This document shows positions 1-6,012 of a DNA stretch of 9,950 nt, piece after piece. Source of the stretch: AWTP1-18 sp036518635 (GTDB lineage Bacteria; Pseudomonadota; Gammaproteobacteria; Burkholderiales; Rhodocyclaceae); the NCBI GenBank assembly GCA_036518635.1, contig DATDMT010000065.1:1-9950 (forward strand), in the 5' to 3' direction. The first letter of the stretch is position 1, and each line of letters opens with the position of its first letter. The notes under the pieces were generated by a model. That model saw nothing but the letters and a program-made list of their open reading frames with translations. It was not told the origin of the DNA and did no database searches. A program made the translations under genes and the position numbers.

Positions 1-287
1 CCCTGCTTGACGCAGTACTGGTGCAGGCCCGGATCGGACAGCACGCGGGCGCGGCCCGGTTGGATTTCAACAATGGTGTCGCCGATGGCACCGGGGATGG
101 TGACCTTCTTCGGCGCCGACAGCGGCAGTTCGGCCACCACCTGGCCGTCGCGGCGGACCACCGCCCGGTCGGCGCTGCCGCCGCGCCACAGCAGGGCGAA
201 GGAGGCAGCCACTAGCGCCGCGCCGAGCAGCATCACCGCCCAGTCGCCGGGCAGCAGCAGAGCCAGCCAGTCGCGGGCGCGGCTCAC
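1..287 (-). CDS. NusG domain II family membrane-anchored protein (3' end off the left edge)
   Basis: The minus strand from 287 reads an open frame of 95 codons that leaves the window without a stop. It begins with GTG, and the GTGA overlap with the rapZ stop (284-286) indicates translational coupling and decides the start. Residues about 17-34 are a single hydrophobic segment (AVMLLGAALVAASFALLW), so the protein is probably inner-membrane anchored. From about residue 40 a small beta-rich domain follows: VVRRDGQVVAELPLSAP, then a Gly/Ile/Val-rich stretch, ending in DPGLHQYCVKQG. The paired pattern of a short acidic/Pro loop before YCVKQG is the hallmark of the NusG domain II family (NusG_II). 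Members usually run about 110-130 residues, so only the last 20-35 residues should be missing. The molecular role of these stand-alone proteins is not established; in many bacteria they lie near apbE or redox-membrane genes. Family assignment is fairly sure, function unknown. Confidence 0.75.
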   Translation of the reverse strand, partial: MSRARDWLALLLPGDWAVMLLGAALVAASFALLWRGGSADRAVVRRDGQVVAELPLSAPKKVTIPGAIGDTIVEIQPGRARVLSDPGLHQYCVKQ

Positions 288-1129
288 TGCCCGAGGGCGC
301 GATGGCGCACCAGCACCCGGGCGTCATCGCGGAAGTGGCGCGCCAGCCATTCGGCGAAATACACCGAGCGGTGCTGGCCGCCGGTGCAACCCACGGCCAC
401 GGTCAGGTAGGAGCGGTTGTCGCGGACGTAGGCTGGCAGCCAGTCGGCGACGAAGCGGCGGATGTCCTCGGCCATTTTCAACACTTCCGGCTGGGCTTCG
501 AGAAAATCCACCACCGGCTGGTCGCGGCCGGTGAGCGGGCGCAGCAGCGGGTCGTAATAGTGATTGGGCAGGCAGCGCACGTCGAACACCAGATCGGCGT
601 CCAGCGGCAGGCCGTGCTTGAAGCCGAAGGATTCGAACAGCAGGGTCAGGCCCTCGGCCTCATCCACCGCGGCGAAATCCTTGATGAACTGGCGCAGCGC
701 ATTCGGCCGCAATTCGCTGGTGTCGATGCGGTGGCCGAGGGTGGCTAGCGTTTCCAGCGCCTCGCGCTCGCGGGCGATGGCCTCGGCCAAGGTCGTGTCG
801 GCATCGGCCAGCGGATGGCGCCGGCGGGTCTCGGAAAAACGCTGGATCAAGACGTCGTCGCGGGCGTCGATGAAGACGAAGTGCGGATCGACCCGGCCGT
901 CGTCGGCCAGGGCGCGCAACTGCTGCGGCAGGGCGGCGATGCTGGCGCCGCCGCGCATGTCGATGGCCACCGCCACCTGTTGATAGCCGTCGCCGCCGAG
1001 CTGCTCGGCGAGTTGCGGCAGCAGCGTCGCCGGCAGGTTGTCCACGCAGTAGTAGCCGGCATCCTCCAGCACGTGCAGGGCGACGCTCTTGCCCGAGCCG
1101 GAAAGGCCGCTGATCAGGATCAGGCGCAT
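284..1129 (-). CDS. rapZ: RNase adapter protein RapZ (YvcJ/YhbJ family nucleotide-binding protein)
   Basis: This is a full-length 281-residue RapZ. In enterobacteria the cytoplasmic protein binds the small RNA GlmZ and delivers it to RNase E, controlling glucosamine-6-phosphate synthase; outside that group the partner RNA is usually unknown. The N-terminal P-loop domain shows Walker A GLSGSGKS at residues 8-15 and the family motif DMRGG at 57-61. The RNA- and metabolite-binding C-terminal domain shows FESFGFKHG at 165-173, DVRCLPNHYYDP at 183-194 and GCTGGQHRSV at 247-256. Length and motifs match the family end to end. The ATG at 1127-1129 lies inside the last codons of the upstream four-Cys gene (10-nt overlap), and the stop overlaps the GTG of the NusG_II gene. 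hprK and ptsN, frequent betaproteobacterial neighbours, are not in this window. Confidence 0.97.
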   Translation of the reverse strand: MRLILISGLSGSGKSVALHVLEDAGYYCVDNLPATLLPQLAEQLGGDGYQQVAVAIDMRGGASIAALPQQLRALADDGRVDPHFVFIDARDDVLIQRFSETRRRHPLADADTTLAEAIAREREALETLATLGHRIDTSELRPNALRQFIKDFAAVDEAEGLTLLFESFGFKHGLPLDADLVFDVRCLPNHYYDPLLRPLTGRDQPVVDFLEAQPEVLKMAEDIRRFVADWLPAYVRDNRSYLTVAVGCTGGQHRSVYFAEWLARHFRDDARVLVRHRALGQ

Positions 1130-1278
1130 GAATTGTCCGGCTCTGCCGGGGCGCTGTTACTCGGGGCTAGCGGTTGCGGCGCCTGGGGCGCCTGCAGGGG
1201 GCGGCCGCAGCCGATGCAATTGCCGCTGCTAGGGTCGGCCTGGCAGATGCCGAGGCACTCGTAGTCTTCGTCTTCCAT
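1120..1278 (-). CDS. Small four-cysteine protein, DUF1289-like
   Basis: This 52-residue protein starts at the ATG at 1276-1278, 10 nt after the HMG-CoA lyase stop, and ends 10 nt inside rapZ. The spacing on both sides supports a real operon member. Residues 8-24 carry C-x3-C-x8-C-x2-C with the context CLGIC...CIGCGRP, which matches the core of DUF1289 proteins (small, probably metal-binding, function unknown). Typical members continue after GCGR with a conserved acidic/Trp-containing segment. Here that half is replaced by a low-complexity Pro/Ala tail (PLQAPQAPQPLAP...) ending in another Cys. The frame stays open further upstream, to 1527, but that part lies over the lyase and is rejected. 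A weak Shine-Dalgarno-like AAGGT lies at 1291-1295, 12 nt from the ATG, overlapping the lyase stop. Coding status is likely; family membership is judged from the Cys core alone. Confidence 0.72.
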   Translation of the reverse strand: MEDEDYECLGICQADPSSGNCIGCGRPLQAPQAPQPLAPSNSAPAEPDNSCA

Positions 1279-1288
1279 GGGCGGAATC

Positions 1289-2185
1289 TTACCTTGCCGT
1301 ACAACGCTGCCGCGCCTGGGCCACACGGGATGCACTGCTGCGGCCGAGCTGCTGACAGATCCATTCACCGGTGGCGCAGAGACGATCGAGATCGATACCG
1401 GTCTCGATGCCCTGGCCGTGCAGCAGATAGACCACGTCCTCGGTGGCGACGTTCCCCGCCGCGCCGGGCGCATAGGGGCAGCCGCCGAGGCCGGCGACGG
1501 CGCTGTCGAAGTGGCGGATGCCGGCATCCAGCGCCGCCTGGATGTTGGCGACGGCCATGCCGTAGGTGTCGTGGAAATGGCCGGCCAGTTGTTCCGGCCG
1601 GGCGAAGGGCGCGCAGGCGGCGATCAGGGCGCGTACCTGGTGCGGTGTGGCGACGCCGATAGTGTCGGCGATGCCGACCTCGGCGCAGCCCACCTCGAAC
1701 AGCTCGGCCACCACCCTCGCCGCCGCGTCGGCCGCCACCGCCCCTTCGTAGGGGCAACCGAGGGCGCAGGAAACATAGCCGCGCACCGCCACGCCGGCCG
1801 CCCGGGCCGCCGCCATCACCGGCTGGAAACGGGCGATGGATTCGGCGATGGAGCAGTTGGTGTTCTTCCGCGAAAAGGTTTCCGAAGCCGCGGCGAACAC
1901 CGCCACCTCGCGGGCGCCGGCTGCCAGCGCGGCTTCAAGGCCCTGCAGGTTGGGCACCAGCACCGGATAGGCAACGCCGGGGCGCCACTCCAGCCCGGCC
2001 ATCACCTGGGCAGCATCGGCCATCTGCGGCACCCACTTGGGCGAAACGAAGGCGGTGGCCTCGATCGCCTTGAGGCCGCAATCGGCCAGGCGGCGGATCA
2101 GATCGAGCTTGGTGGCGGTGGACACCGGCTGCTTTTCATTCTGCAAACCGTCGCGCGGACCCACTTCCAGGAGGGAAACATTCAT
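1289..2185 (-). CDS. Hydroxymethylglutaryl-CoA lyase
   Basis: This 298-residue TIM-barrel enzyme splits 3-hydroxy-3-methylglutaryl-CoA into acetoacetate and acetyl-CoA, the last step of leucine degradation. All known active-site residues are present: R11 and D12 in GPRDGLQNE, E42, metal ligands H203 and H205 in GHFHDTYG, catalytic C236 in GLGGCPYAP, and N245. Each sits exactly 30 residues before its human counterpart (R41, D42, E72, H233, H235, C266, N275), so the alignment is ungapped across these sites. The start at 2183-2185 (MNVSLLEVGPRDGL) is chosen because the family begins just before the GPRDGLQNE motif; an in-frame ATG at 2279-2281 would add 32 Arg-rich residues foreign to the family. 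No convincing Shine-Dalgarno sequence precedes the chosen ATG. It is the first gene of the leftward string and divergent from the MBL-phaC operon. The usual leucine-pathway partners are not in the window. Confidence 0.95.
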   Translation of the reverse strand: MNVSLLEVGPRDGLQNEKQPVSTATKLDLIRRLADCGLKAIEATAFVSPKWVPQMADAAQVMAGLEWRPGVAYPVLVPNLQGLEAALAAGAREVAVFAAASETFSRKNTNCSIAESIARFQPVMAAARAAGVAVRGYVSCALGCPYEGAVAADAAARVVAELFEVGCAEVGIADTIGVATPHQVRALIAACAPFARPEQLAGHFHDTYGMAVANIQAALDAGIRHFDSAVAGLGGCPYAPGAAGNVATEDVVYLLHGQGIETGIDLDRLCATGEWICQQLGRSSASRVAQARQRCTAR

Positions 2186-2288
2186 GGCAAAACACGCAGG
2201 AAAAAGCGAGGTCGCAGCATAGCGCAAGGGATGCCGCCCTACCCTGCCCCAGCGCCTTCCAATGCCCTGCCTGCGCGCCATTTAAATT

Positions 2289-2305
2289 TTGCTGCATTGC
2301 AGCAA
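2289..2305. promoter_or_regulatory. Inverted repeat matching the PhaR operator pattern (CTGC-N3-GCAG)
   Basis: A perfect inverted repeat, TTGCTGCA-T-TGCAGCAA, has 8-bp arms and a 1-bp centre. Its core at 2292-2302 is CTGC-ATT-GCAG, the CTGC-N3-GCAG consensus described for PhaR, the repressor of phasin and PHA genes that is released by PHA polymer. It lies in the divergent region 96 nt upstream of the lyase ATG side and 57 nt upstream of the MBL gene, and it overlaps the likely -35 element of the rightward promoter. Placement in front of an operon that encodes a PHA synthase makes PhaR the natural candidate. Binding is inferred; phaR itself is not in the window. Confidence 0.65.
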
Positions 2306-2325
2306 TTTGAGATAGAATTCATAAT
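2297..2325 (+). promoter_or_regulatory. Putative sigma70 promoter of the MBL-phaC operon
   Basis: TTGCAG (2297-2302, three of six matches to TTGACA) and CATAAT (2320-2325, five of six matches to TATAAT) are separated by 17 bp in a locally AT-rich patch, unlike the surrounding GC-rich DNA. The -35 falls inside the right arm of the inverted repeat, a standard arrangement for repression. A second -10-like hexamer, TAGAAT (2313-2318), could pair with TTGCTG (2289-2294) at an 18-bp spacing; it also overlaps the repeat. Transcription would start near 2325-2332. Confidence 0.5.
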
Positions 2326-2334
2326 TCAGACTAG

Positions 2335-2339
2335 AAGGA
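2335..2339 (+). promoter_or_regulatory. Shine-Dalgarno AAGGA poorly placed for the annotated ATG of the MBL gene
   Basis: AAGGA, within AGAAGGA, is the only good ribosome-binding sequence before the MBL gene. It is 22 nt from the ATG at 2362, which is too far. It is 7 nt from an in-frame ATC at 2347-2349, the ideal distance. An in-frame TAG at 2332-2334 limits any further extension. Either the ATG is used with weak initiation, or a rare ATC start adds five residues. Confidence 0.4.
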
Positions 2340-2361
2340 TTTCGGCATCGCCCACCACCCC

Positions 2362-3375
2362 ATGGCCAGCATCGATTACGCCTGCGAAACCACGCCCGAG
2401 CCCGGCAAGACATTCGATGTCGCCCCCGGCGTGCGCTGGCTGCGGATGCCGCTACCCCTGGCGCTGGACCATGTGAACCTGTGGCTGCTGGCCGACGGCG
2501 CCCACTGGGCGGCGGTGGACACCGGCCTGGCCACCGGCGAAATCCGCCAGCACTGGCAGACCCTGCTGGGCGAACACAGCCTGTCGCAACTGATCGTCAC
2601 CCACCTGCATCCCGACCATCTGGGCAATGCCGGCTGGCTGCAACGGACCACCGGCGCGACGCTGGCGATGACCCTGGGCGAATACACCTCGGCCCACCTG
2701 CTGCTGGCCGAGGTCGGCCACTGGGCCTTCAGCGCCACGGAAAGCTTCTTCGCCCGCCACGGACTTGGCGACGACATGCTGGCGGCCCTCAGGGCCCGCG
2801 GCTCGGCCTTCAAGCGCGGCGTGCCGGAGATTCCCCTGTCCTACCGCCGCCTGCTCGACGGCGACGTACTGCGCATCGGTGCCAACGAGTGGCGGGTGAT
2901 CGTCGGCTACGGCCATTCGCCGGAACATGCCAGCCTGTATTGCGCCGAGCTGGGCGTGCTGATCTCCGGCGACATGATGCTGCCGCGCATCTCCACCAAT
3001 GTGCCGGTGCAGCCGCACAGCCCGGACACCGACGCCCTGGCGCTGTTCCTCGCGTCCATCGCCCGCTTCCGCGAACTACCGGCCGACACCCTGGTGCTGC
3101 CCTCCCACGGCAAGCCCTTCCGCGGCCTGCACGCGCGCATCGCCCAGCTCGAACAGCACCATGCCGAGCGCTGCGCGATCCTGCTGAACGCCTGCAAGAC
3201 CCCGCAAACTGCGGCAGAATTGATTCCGATCCTGTTTGATCGGCCGATCAACGACGCCCACCAGATATTTTTTGCCCTGGGCGAAGCCATCGCCCACCTC
3301 AACCACCTCGAACACGCCGGCCGTCTGGTTCGGCGCGAAGAGGGCCCCATCACCCGCTACGTCGTTCCTGATTAG
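2362..3375 (+). CDS. MBL-fold metallo-hydrolase with C-terminal winged-helix-like domain, PHA-operon associated
   Basis: This 337-residue cytoplasmic protein has no signal peptide or membrane segment. The metallo-beta-lactamase fold spans about residues 20-250. Metal ligands are visible as H81-x-H83-x-D85-H86 (THLHPDHLGN), H185 in YGHSPEHAS, D204 in ISGDMML and H249 in PSHGKPF, so a binuclear hydrolase site should be intact. Residues about 255-330 resemble the helical, winged-helix-like tail seen in LACTB2-type MBL proteins. It is 10 nt upstream of phaC on the same strand, so the two are co-transcribed. The substrate cannot be read from sequence; an acyl-CoA or other thioester linked to PHA metabolism is a guess from context only. 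The start is uncertain: the ATG at 2362 lacks a well-spaced Shine-Dalgarno sequence (see the AAGGA entry). A glyoxalase II- or lactonase-like activity is the alternative. Confidence 0.9.
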   Translation: MASIDYACETTPEPGKTFDVAPGVRWLRMPLPLALDHVNLWLLADGAHWAAVDTGLATGEIRQHWQTLLGEHSLSQLIVTHLHPDHLGNAGWLQRTTGATLAMTLGEYTSAHLLLAEVGHWAFSATESFFARHGLGDDMLAALRARGSAFKRGVPEIPLSYRRLLDGDVLRIGANEWRVIVGYGHSPEHASLYCAELGVLISGDMMLPRISTNVPVQPHSPDTDALALFLASIARFRELPADTLVLPSHGKPFRGLHARIAQLEQHHAERCAILLNACKTPQTAAELIPILFDRPINDAHQIFFALGEAIAHLNHLEHAGRLVRREEGPITRYVVPD

Positions 3376-3385
3376 AGAGGTCACC

Positions 3386-5203
3386 ATGTCCCAACAAGAA
3401 AAGCCCGCCCTGCCCGATCCGGCCGAAATCGCCCACACCTACGCCGAGGTGGCACAACGTGCCTCCAAGCTGATTTCCGATCACATCAAGCGCCAGGTGG
3501 AAAAGGGTGTCGATACGCCGTCCGACGAGCTGGGCCTGGCCCAGGCCTTCATGGACATGATGGCGAAGATGCTGTCGAACCCTTACAAGATGGCCCAGAC
3601 CCAGATGAATCTGGTGTGGGACTACTTCTCCCTGTGGCAGACCTCGATGCTGCGCTTCGCCGGCATGCAGATGGCCCCGGTGGCCGCCCCGGTCAAGGGC
3701 GACAACCGCTTCAAGGACGAGCAGTGGGAAGAGCACTTCCTGTTCGACTTCATGAAGCAGTCCTACCTGATCACCGCGCGCCACATCCACAACGCCGTCA
3801 GCGGGGTCGAGGGTCTGGAAGAGAACGCGCAGAAGAAAGTGAACTTCTTCACCCGCCAGTTCATCGACGCCCTGTCGCCCTCCAACTTCGCTGCCACCAA
3901 CCCGCAAGTGCTGCGCGAGACGGTGAACAGCCACGGTCAGAACCTGGTCAAGGGCCTCAACAACCTGCTGCGCGACATCGAGGCCGGCGACGGCAAGTTG
4001 CGCGTGGCGATGACCGACACCTCGGCTTTCGAGATGGGCCGCAACGTCGCCACCACCCCGGGCAAGGTGGTGTTCCAGAACGCGATGATGCAACTGCATC
4101 AGTACAACCCGACCACCAAGGAGCAGTTGAAGAAGCCGCTGCTGATCGTGCCGCCCTGGATCAACAAGTACTACATCCTCGACCTGCGCGAAAAGAACTC
4201 CTACATCAAGTGGTGCACCGACCAGGGCCACACGGTGTTCTGCATCTCCTGGGTGAACCCGGACGAGACCCTGGCTGAGAAGAGCTTCGAGGACTACATG
4301 AAGGACGGCATCCTGGCCGCCCTCGATGCCATCGAAAAGCAGACCGGCGAGAAGCAGGTCAATGCCGCCGGCTATTGCCTGGGCGGCACCCTGCTGGCCT
4401 CCACCCTGGCCTACATGGCGGTCAAGAAGGACAACCGCATCGCCGCGGCGACCTTCTTCACCACCATGCTCGACTTCTCCAACCCGGGCGAACTCGGCGT
4501 CTTCATCGACGAAGAGCAGATCTCCGCGCTGGAACACAAGATGGGCGAACGCGGCTACCTGGAAGGCGCGGAAATGGCCGGCACCTTCAACGCCATGCGC
4601 GCCAACGACCTGATCTGGTCCTTCGTGGTGAACAACTACCTGCTGGGCAAGGAACCCTTCCCCTTCGACCTGCTCTACTGGAACTCCGATTCCACCCGCA
4701 TGCCCTGCGCGATGCACAGCTTCTACCTGCGCAACATGTACCTGAACAACAAGCTGTGCCAGCCCGGCGGCGTGACCCTGGACGGCGTGCCGATCGATCT
4801 GACCAAGATCAAGACGCCCTGCTACTTCGTCTCCACCATCGAAGACCACATCGCCCCGTGGAAGTCCACCTATGCCGGCTCCCTGCTGCCTTCCGGCCCG
4901 GTACGCTTCGTCCTCGGCGGCTCCGGCCACATCGCCGGCATCGTCAATCCGCCGGCTGCCAACAAGTACGGCTTCTGGGTGAACACCGCCAAGAATCGCC
5001 CCGCCGAAGCGGAAGAATGGTTCAGCGGCGCCAAGCAGACCGAAGGCTCCTGGTGGACCGACTGGCAAGCCTGGCTCACCGCCATGGACGACGAGATGGT
5101 GCCGGCCCGCGACCCCGCCAAGGGCAAGCTGAAGGTGCTGGAAGACGCGCCGGGCTCCTACGCCAAGATGCGCCTCGACACCAAAAAGGCCGTGGCCGCC
5201 TGA
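3386..5203 (+). CDS. phaC: Class I poly(R)-hydroxyalkanoate synthase
   Basis: This 605-residue enzyme polymerises (R)-3-hydroxyacyl-CoA, mainly 3-hydroxybutyryl-CoA, into PHA at the granule surface, releasing CoA. The N-terminal part (about 1-210) matches the class I PhaC N domain (AFMDMMAKMLSNP, LVWDYFSLWQ, DFMKQSYL). The alpha/beta-hydrolase catalytic domain carries C331 in the modified lipase box GYCLGG, D487 in STIEDHIAPW and H515 in GGSGHIAGIVNPP, equivalent to the Cys-Asp-His triad of the Cupriavidus enzyme. Length is close to the class I norm of about 590, and no PhaE or PhaR subunit is needed. The start at 3386 has AGAGG five nt upstream and comes 10 nt after the MBL stop; the open frame upstream (to 3236) lies over the MBL gene and is rejected. 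phaA, phaB and phasins are not in the window. A strong terminator follows at 5327-5354. Confidence 0.97.
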   Translation: MSQQEKPALPDPAEIAHTYAEVAQRASKLISDHIKRQVEKGVDTPSDELGLAQAFMDMMAKMLSNPYKMAQTQMNLVWDYFSLWQTSMLRFAGMQMAPVAAPVKGDNRFKDEQWEEHFLFDFMKQSYLITARHIHNAVSGVEGLEENAQKKVNFFTRQFIDALSPSNFAATNPQVLRETVNSHGQNLVKGLNNLLRDIEAGDGKLRVAMTDTSAFEMGRNVATTPGKVVFQNAMMQLHQYNPTTKEQLKKPLLIVPPWINKYYILDLREKNSYIKWCTDQGHTVFCISWVNPDETLAEKSFEDYMKDGILAALDAIEKQTGEKQVNAAGYCLGGTLLASTLAYMAVKKDNRIAAATFFTTMLDFSNPGELGVFIDEEQISALEHKMGERGYLEGAEMAGTFNAMRANDLIWSFVVNNYLLGKEPFPFDLLYWNSDSTRMPCAMHSFYLRNMYLNNKLCQPGGVTLDGVPIDLTKIKTPCYFVSTIEDHIAPWKSTYAGSLLPSGPVRFVLGGSGHIAGIVNPPAANKYGFWVNTAKNRPAEAEEWFSGAKQTEGSWWTDWQAWLTAMDDEMVPARDPAKGKLKVLEDAPGSYAKMRLDTKKAVAA

Positions 5204-5246
5204 CGCGCTTGCGCGCCAGGCACCAACGACGCCCGCCCCCTCCCAT

Positions 5247-5266
5247 CCTCCCCCTCGCGGGGGAGG
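5247..5266. repeat. GC-rich REP-like palindrome downstream of phaC
   Basis: CCTCCCCC-TCGC-GGGGGAGG forms an 8-bp perfect stem with a 4-nt loop, 43 nt after the phaC stop. No T-run follows, so it is not a standard intrinsic terminator. The look is that of short palindromes scattered between genes in GC-rich proteobacteria, and it could also protect the phaC mRNA 3' end. Repetition in the genome cannot be tested from a single copy. Confidence 0.4.
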
Positions 5267-5326
5267 CTACTAAGCGGCTCGCTACGCTCGATATCACCGG
5301 GCGCTTTGTTCAACCGACAGCAATCG

Positions 5327-5354
5327 AAGGCGGGCGCCCAGCGCCCGCCTTTTT
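5327..5354 (+). terminator. Intrinsic terminator of the MBL-phaC operon
   Basis: GGCGGGCGC (5329-5337), loop CCA and GCGCCCGCC (5341-5349) form a 9-bp all-GC stem, extended by two A-T pairs, and are followed directly by TTTTT (5350-5354). This is a textbook Rho-independent terminator for rightward transcription. It ends 15 nt before the ATG of the PIN gene, so it also sits in that gene's leader. Confidence 0.9.
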
Positions 5355-5369
5355 CATTTCAGGATACCG

Positions 5370-5819
5370 ATGCGCGTCGTTCTCGATACCAACGTCCTGC
5401 TGTCGCTCTGGGCTTTCACCGACAGCAAATTCGCGCCCCTGCGTCAGCAGGTGGAAGCCGGCGAATGGGTGGCGCTGACCACCGATGAGTGCCTGGCGGA
5501 ATTCCGCCGCGTCCTCGGCTATGAGCAGTTCGGCTACGACGAGCAGCGCCAGGCGCAGATTCACGCCGCCTATGCCGCCATCGCCCAGCACCACGACGGC
5601 CCGCCGCTGACGGAGCCGCTGCTGCCGCGCTGCCGCGACCGGGACGACCAGAAGTTTCTCGAACTGGCGCGGGACGGCGGCGCCGAATGGCTAATCAGCG
5701 CCGACAAGGACCTGCTGCGCCTAGCACGGCGCAACAAGCTGAAAGGCCTGTTCTACATCCTCAAACCGGATGCCGCCCTGGCTGCGCTGCTGGCGGCTGC
5801 GGAATCCTCCGCCAGCTAG
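5370..5819 (+). CDS. PIN-domain protein, COG1569-type putative toxin component (orphan)
   Basis: This 149-residue single-domain PIN protein is a probable Mg-dependent endoribonuclease. It starts with the PIN signature VVLDTNVLLS, giving D6. Further acidic site residues are E44 in CLAEFRRVL, the D90-x-D92-D93 group in RDRDDQKFLELA, and D112 in ISADKDLL. The layout, with the RDxDD-KFLELA motif in the middle, matches the family annotated as putative toxin-antitoxin system toxin component, PIN family (COG1569). AGGA five nt upstream supports the ATG at 5370. No antitoxin-sized frame exists in the 166 nt before it or the 193 nt after it, so it is either an orphan or not a toxin at all. It lies directly behind the phaC terminator and has little room for its own promoter. 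Nuclease activity is a family inference. Confidence 0.88.
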   Translation: MRVVLDTNVLLSLWAFTDSKFAPLRQQVEAGEWVALTTDECLAEFRRVLGYEQFGYDEQRQAQIHAAYAAIAQHHDGPPLTEPLLPRCRDRDDQKFLELARDGGAEWLISADKDLLRLARRNKLKGLFYILKPDAALAALLAAAESSAS

Positions 5820-5855
5820 CGCGCGCCATTTAGCGGTACCCCCCGCGCGCAGCCT

Positions 5856-5895
5856 GCGGCGACGCGCGTCGCCGCCGTTTCGCCGCATCGCGGCG
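5856..5895. repeat. Two adjacent GC-rich hairpins, the first a perfect 20-bp palindrome
   Basis: Positions 5856-5875 form an uninterrupted palindrome of GCGGCGACGC and its reverse complement. Positions 5881-5895 form a second stem, CGCCGC-ATC-GCGGCG. They lie 36 nt after the PIN stop and are the dominant structure of the 193-nt spacer before the PilZ gene. A weaker stem, AGGAC-TTC-GTCCT, is at 5960-5972. None is followed by a T-run. Possible roles are Rho-independent-like pausing after the PIN gene, mRNA 3'-end protection, or a protein-binding palindrome; the sequence does not decide between them. Confidence 0.5.
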
Positions 5896-6012
5896 TATGG
5901 CATCTATGTCTTTAGTGGAATTTACAGCCCCCGGGCAGTTGGATAGGCTACGCCGCTCTAGGACTTCGTCCTGAGCCGGCAAACCGCCACCGCCTCCTCC
6001 ACTGACTGGACC

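Noticed and set aside
1277..2476. 399-residue plus-strand open frame across the lyase and into the MBL gene
   Set aside because: It lies opposite an enzyme with all active-site residues conserved and crosses the divergent promoter region; its composition is typical of an antisense shadow.
3350..5068. 572-residue open frame antisense to phaC
   Set aside because: It mirrors the strongly biased third positions of phaC, has a low-complexity Gly/Val/His/Leu-rich composition and shows no family motif, while the phaC strand has an intact triad.
5204..5369. Possible antitoxin gene before the PIN gene
   Set aside because: The 166 nt contain the REP-like stem and the terminator and no start with a ribosome-binding site giving a credible antitoxin-sized product in the right place.
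5896..5915. Sigma54-like TGGCAT sequence before the PilZ gene
   Set aside because: The required GC of the -12 element is absent at the correct spacing, so it is not a credible sigma54 promoter.
5897..5974. 25-codon open frame (MASMSLVEF...) between the PIN and PilZ genes
   Set aside because: No ribosome-binding site, no recognisable motif, and too short to separate from chance.
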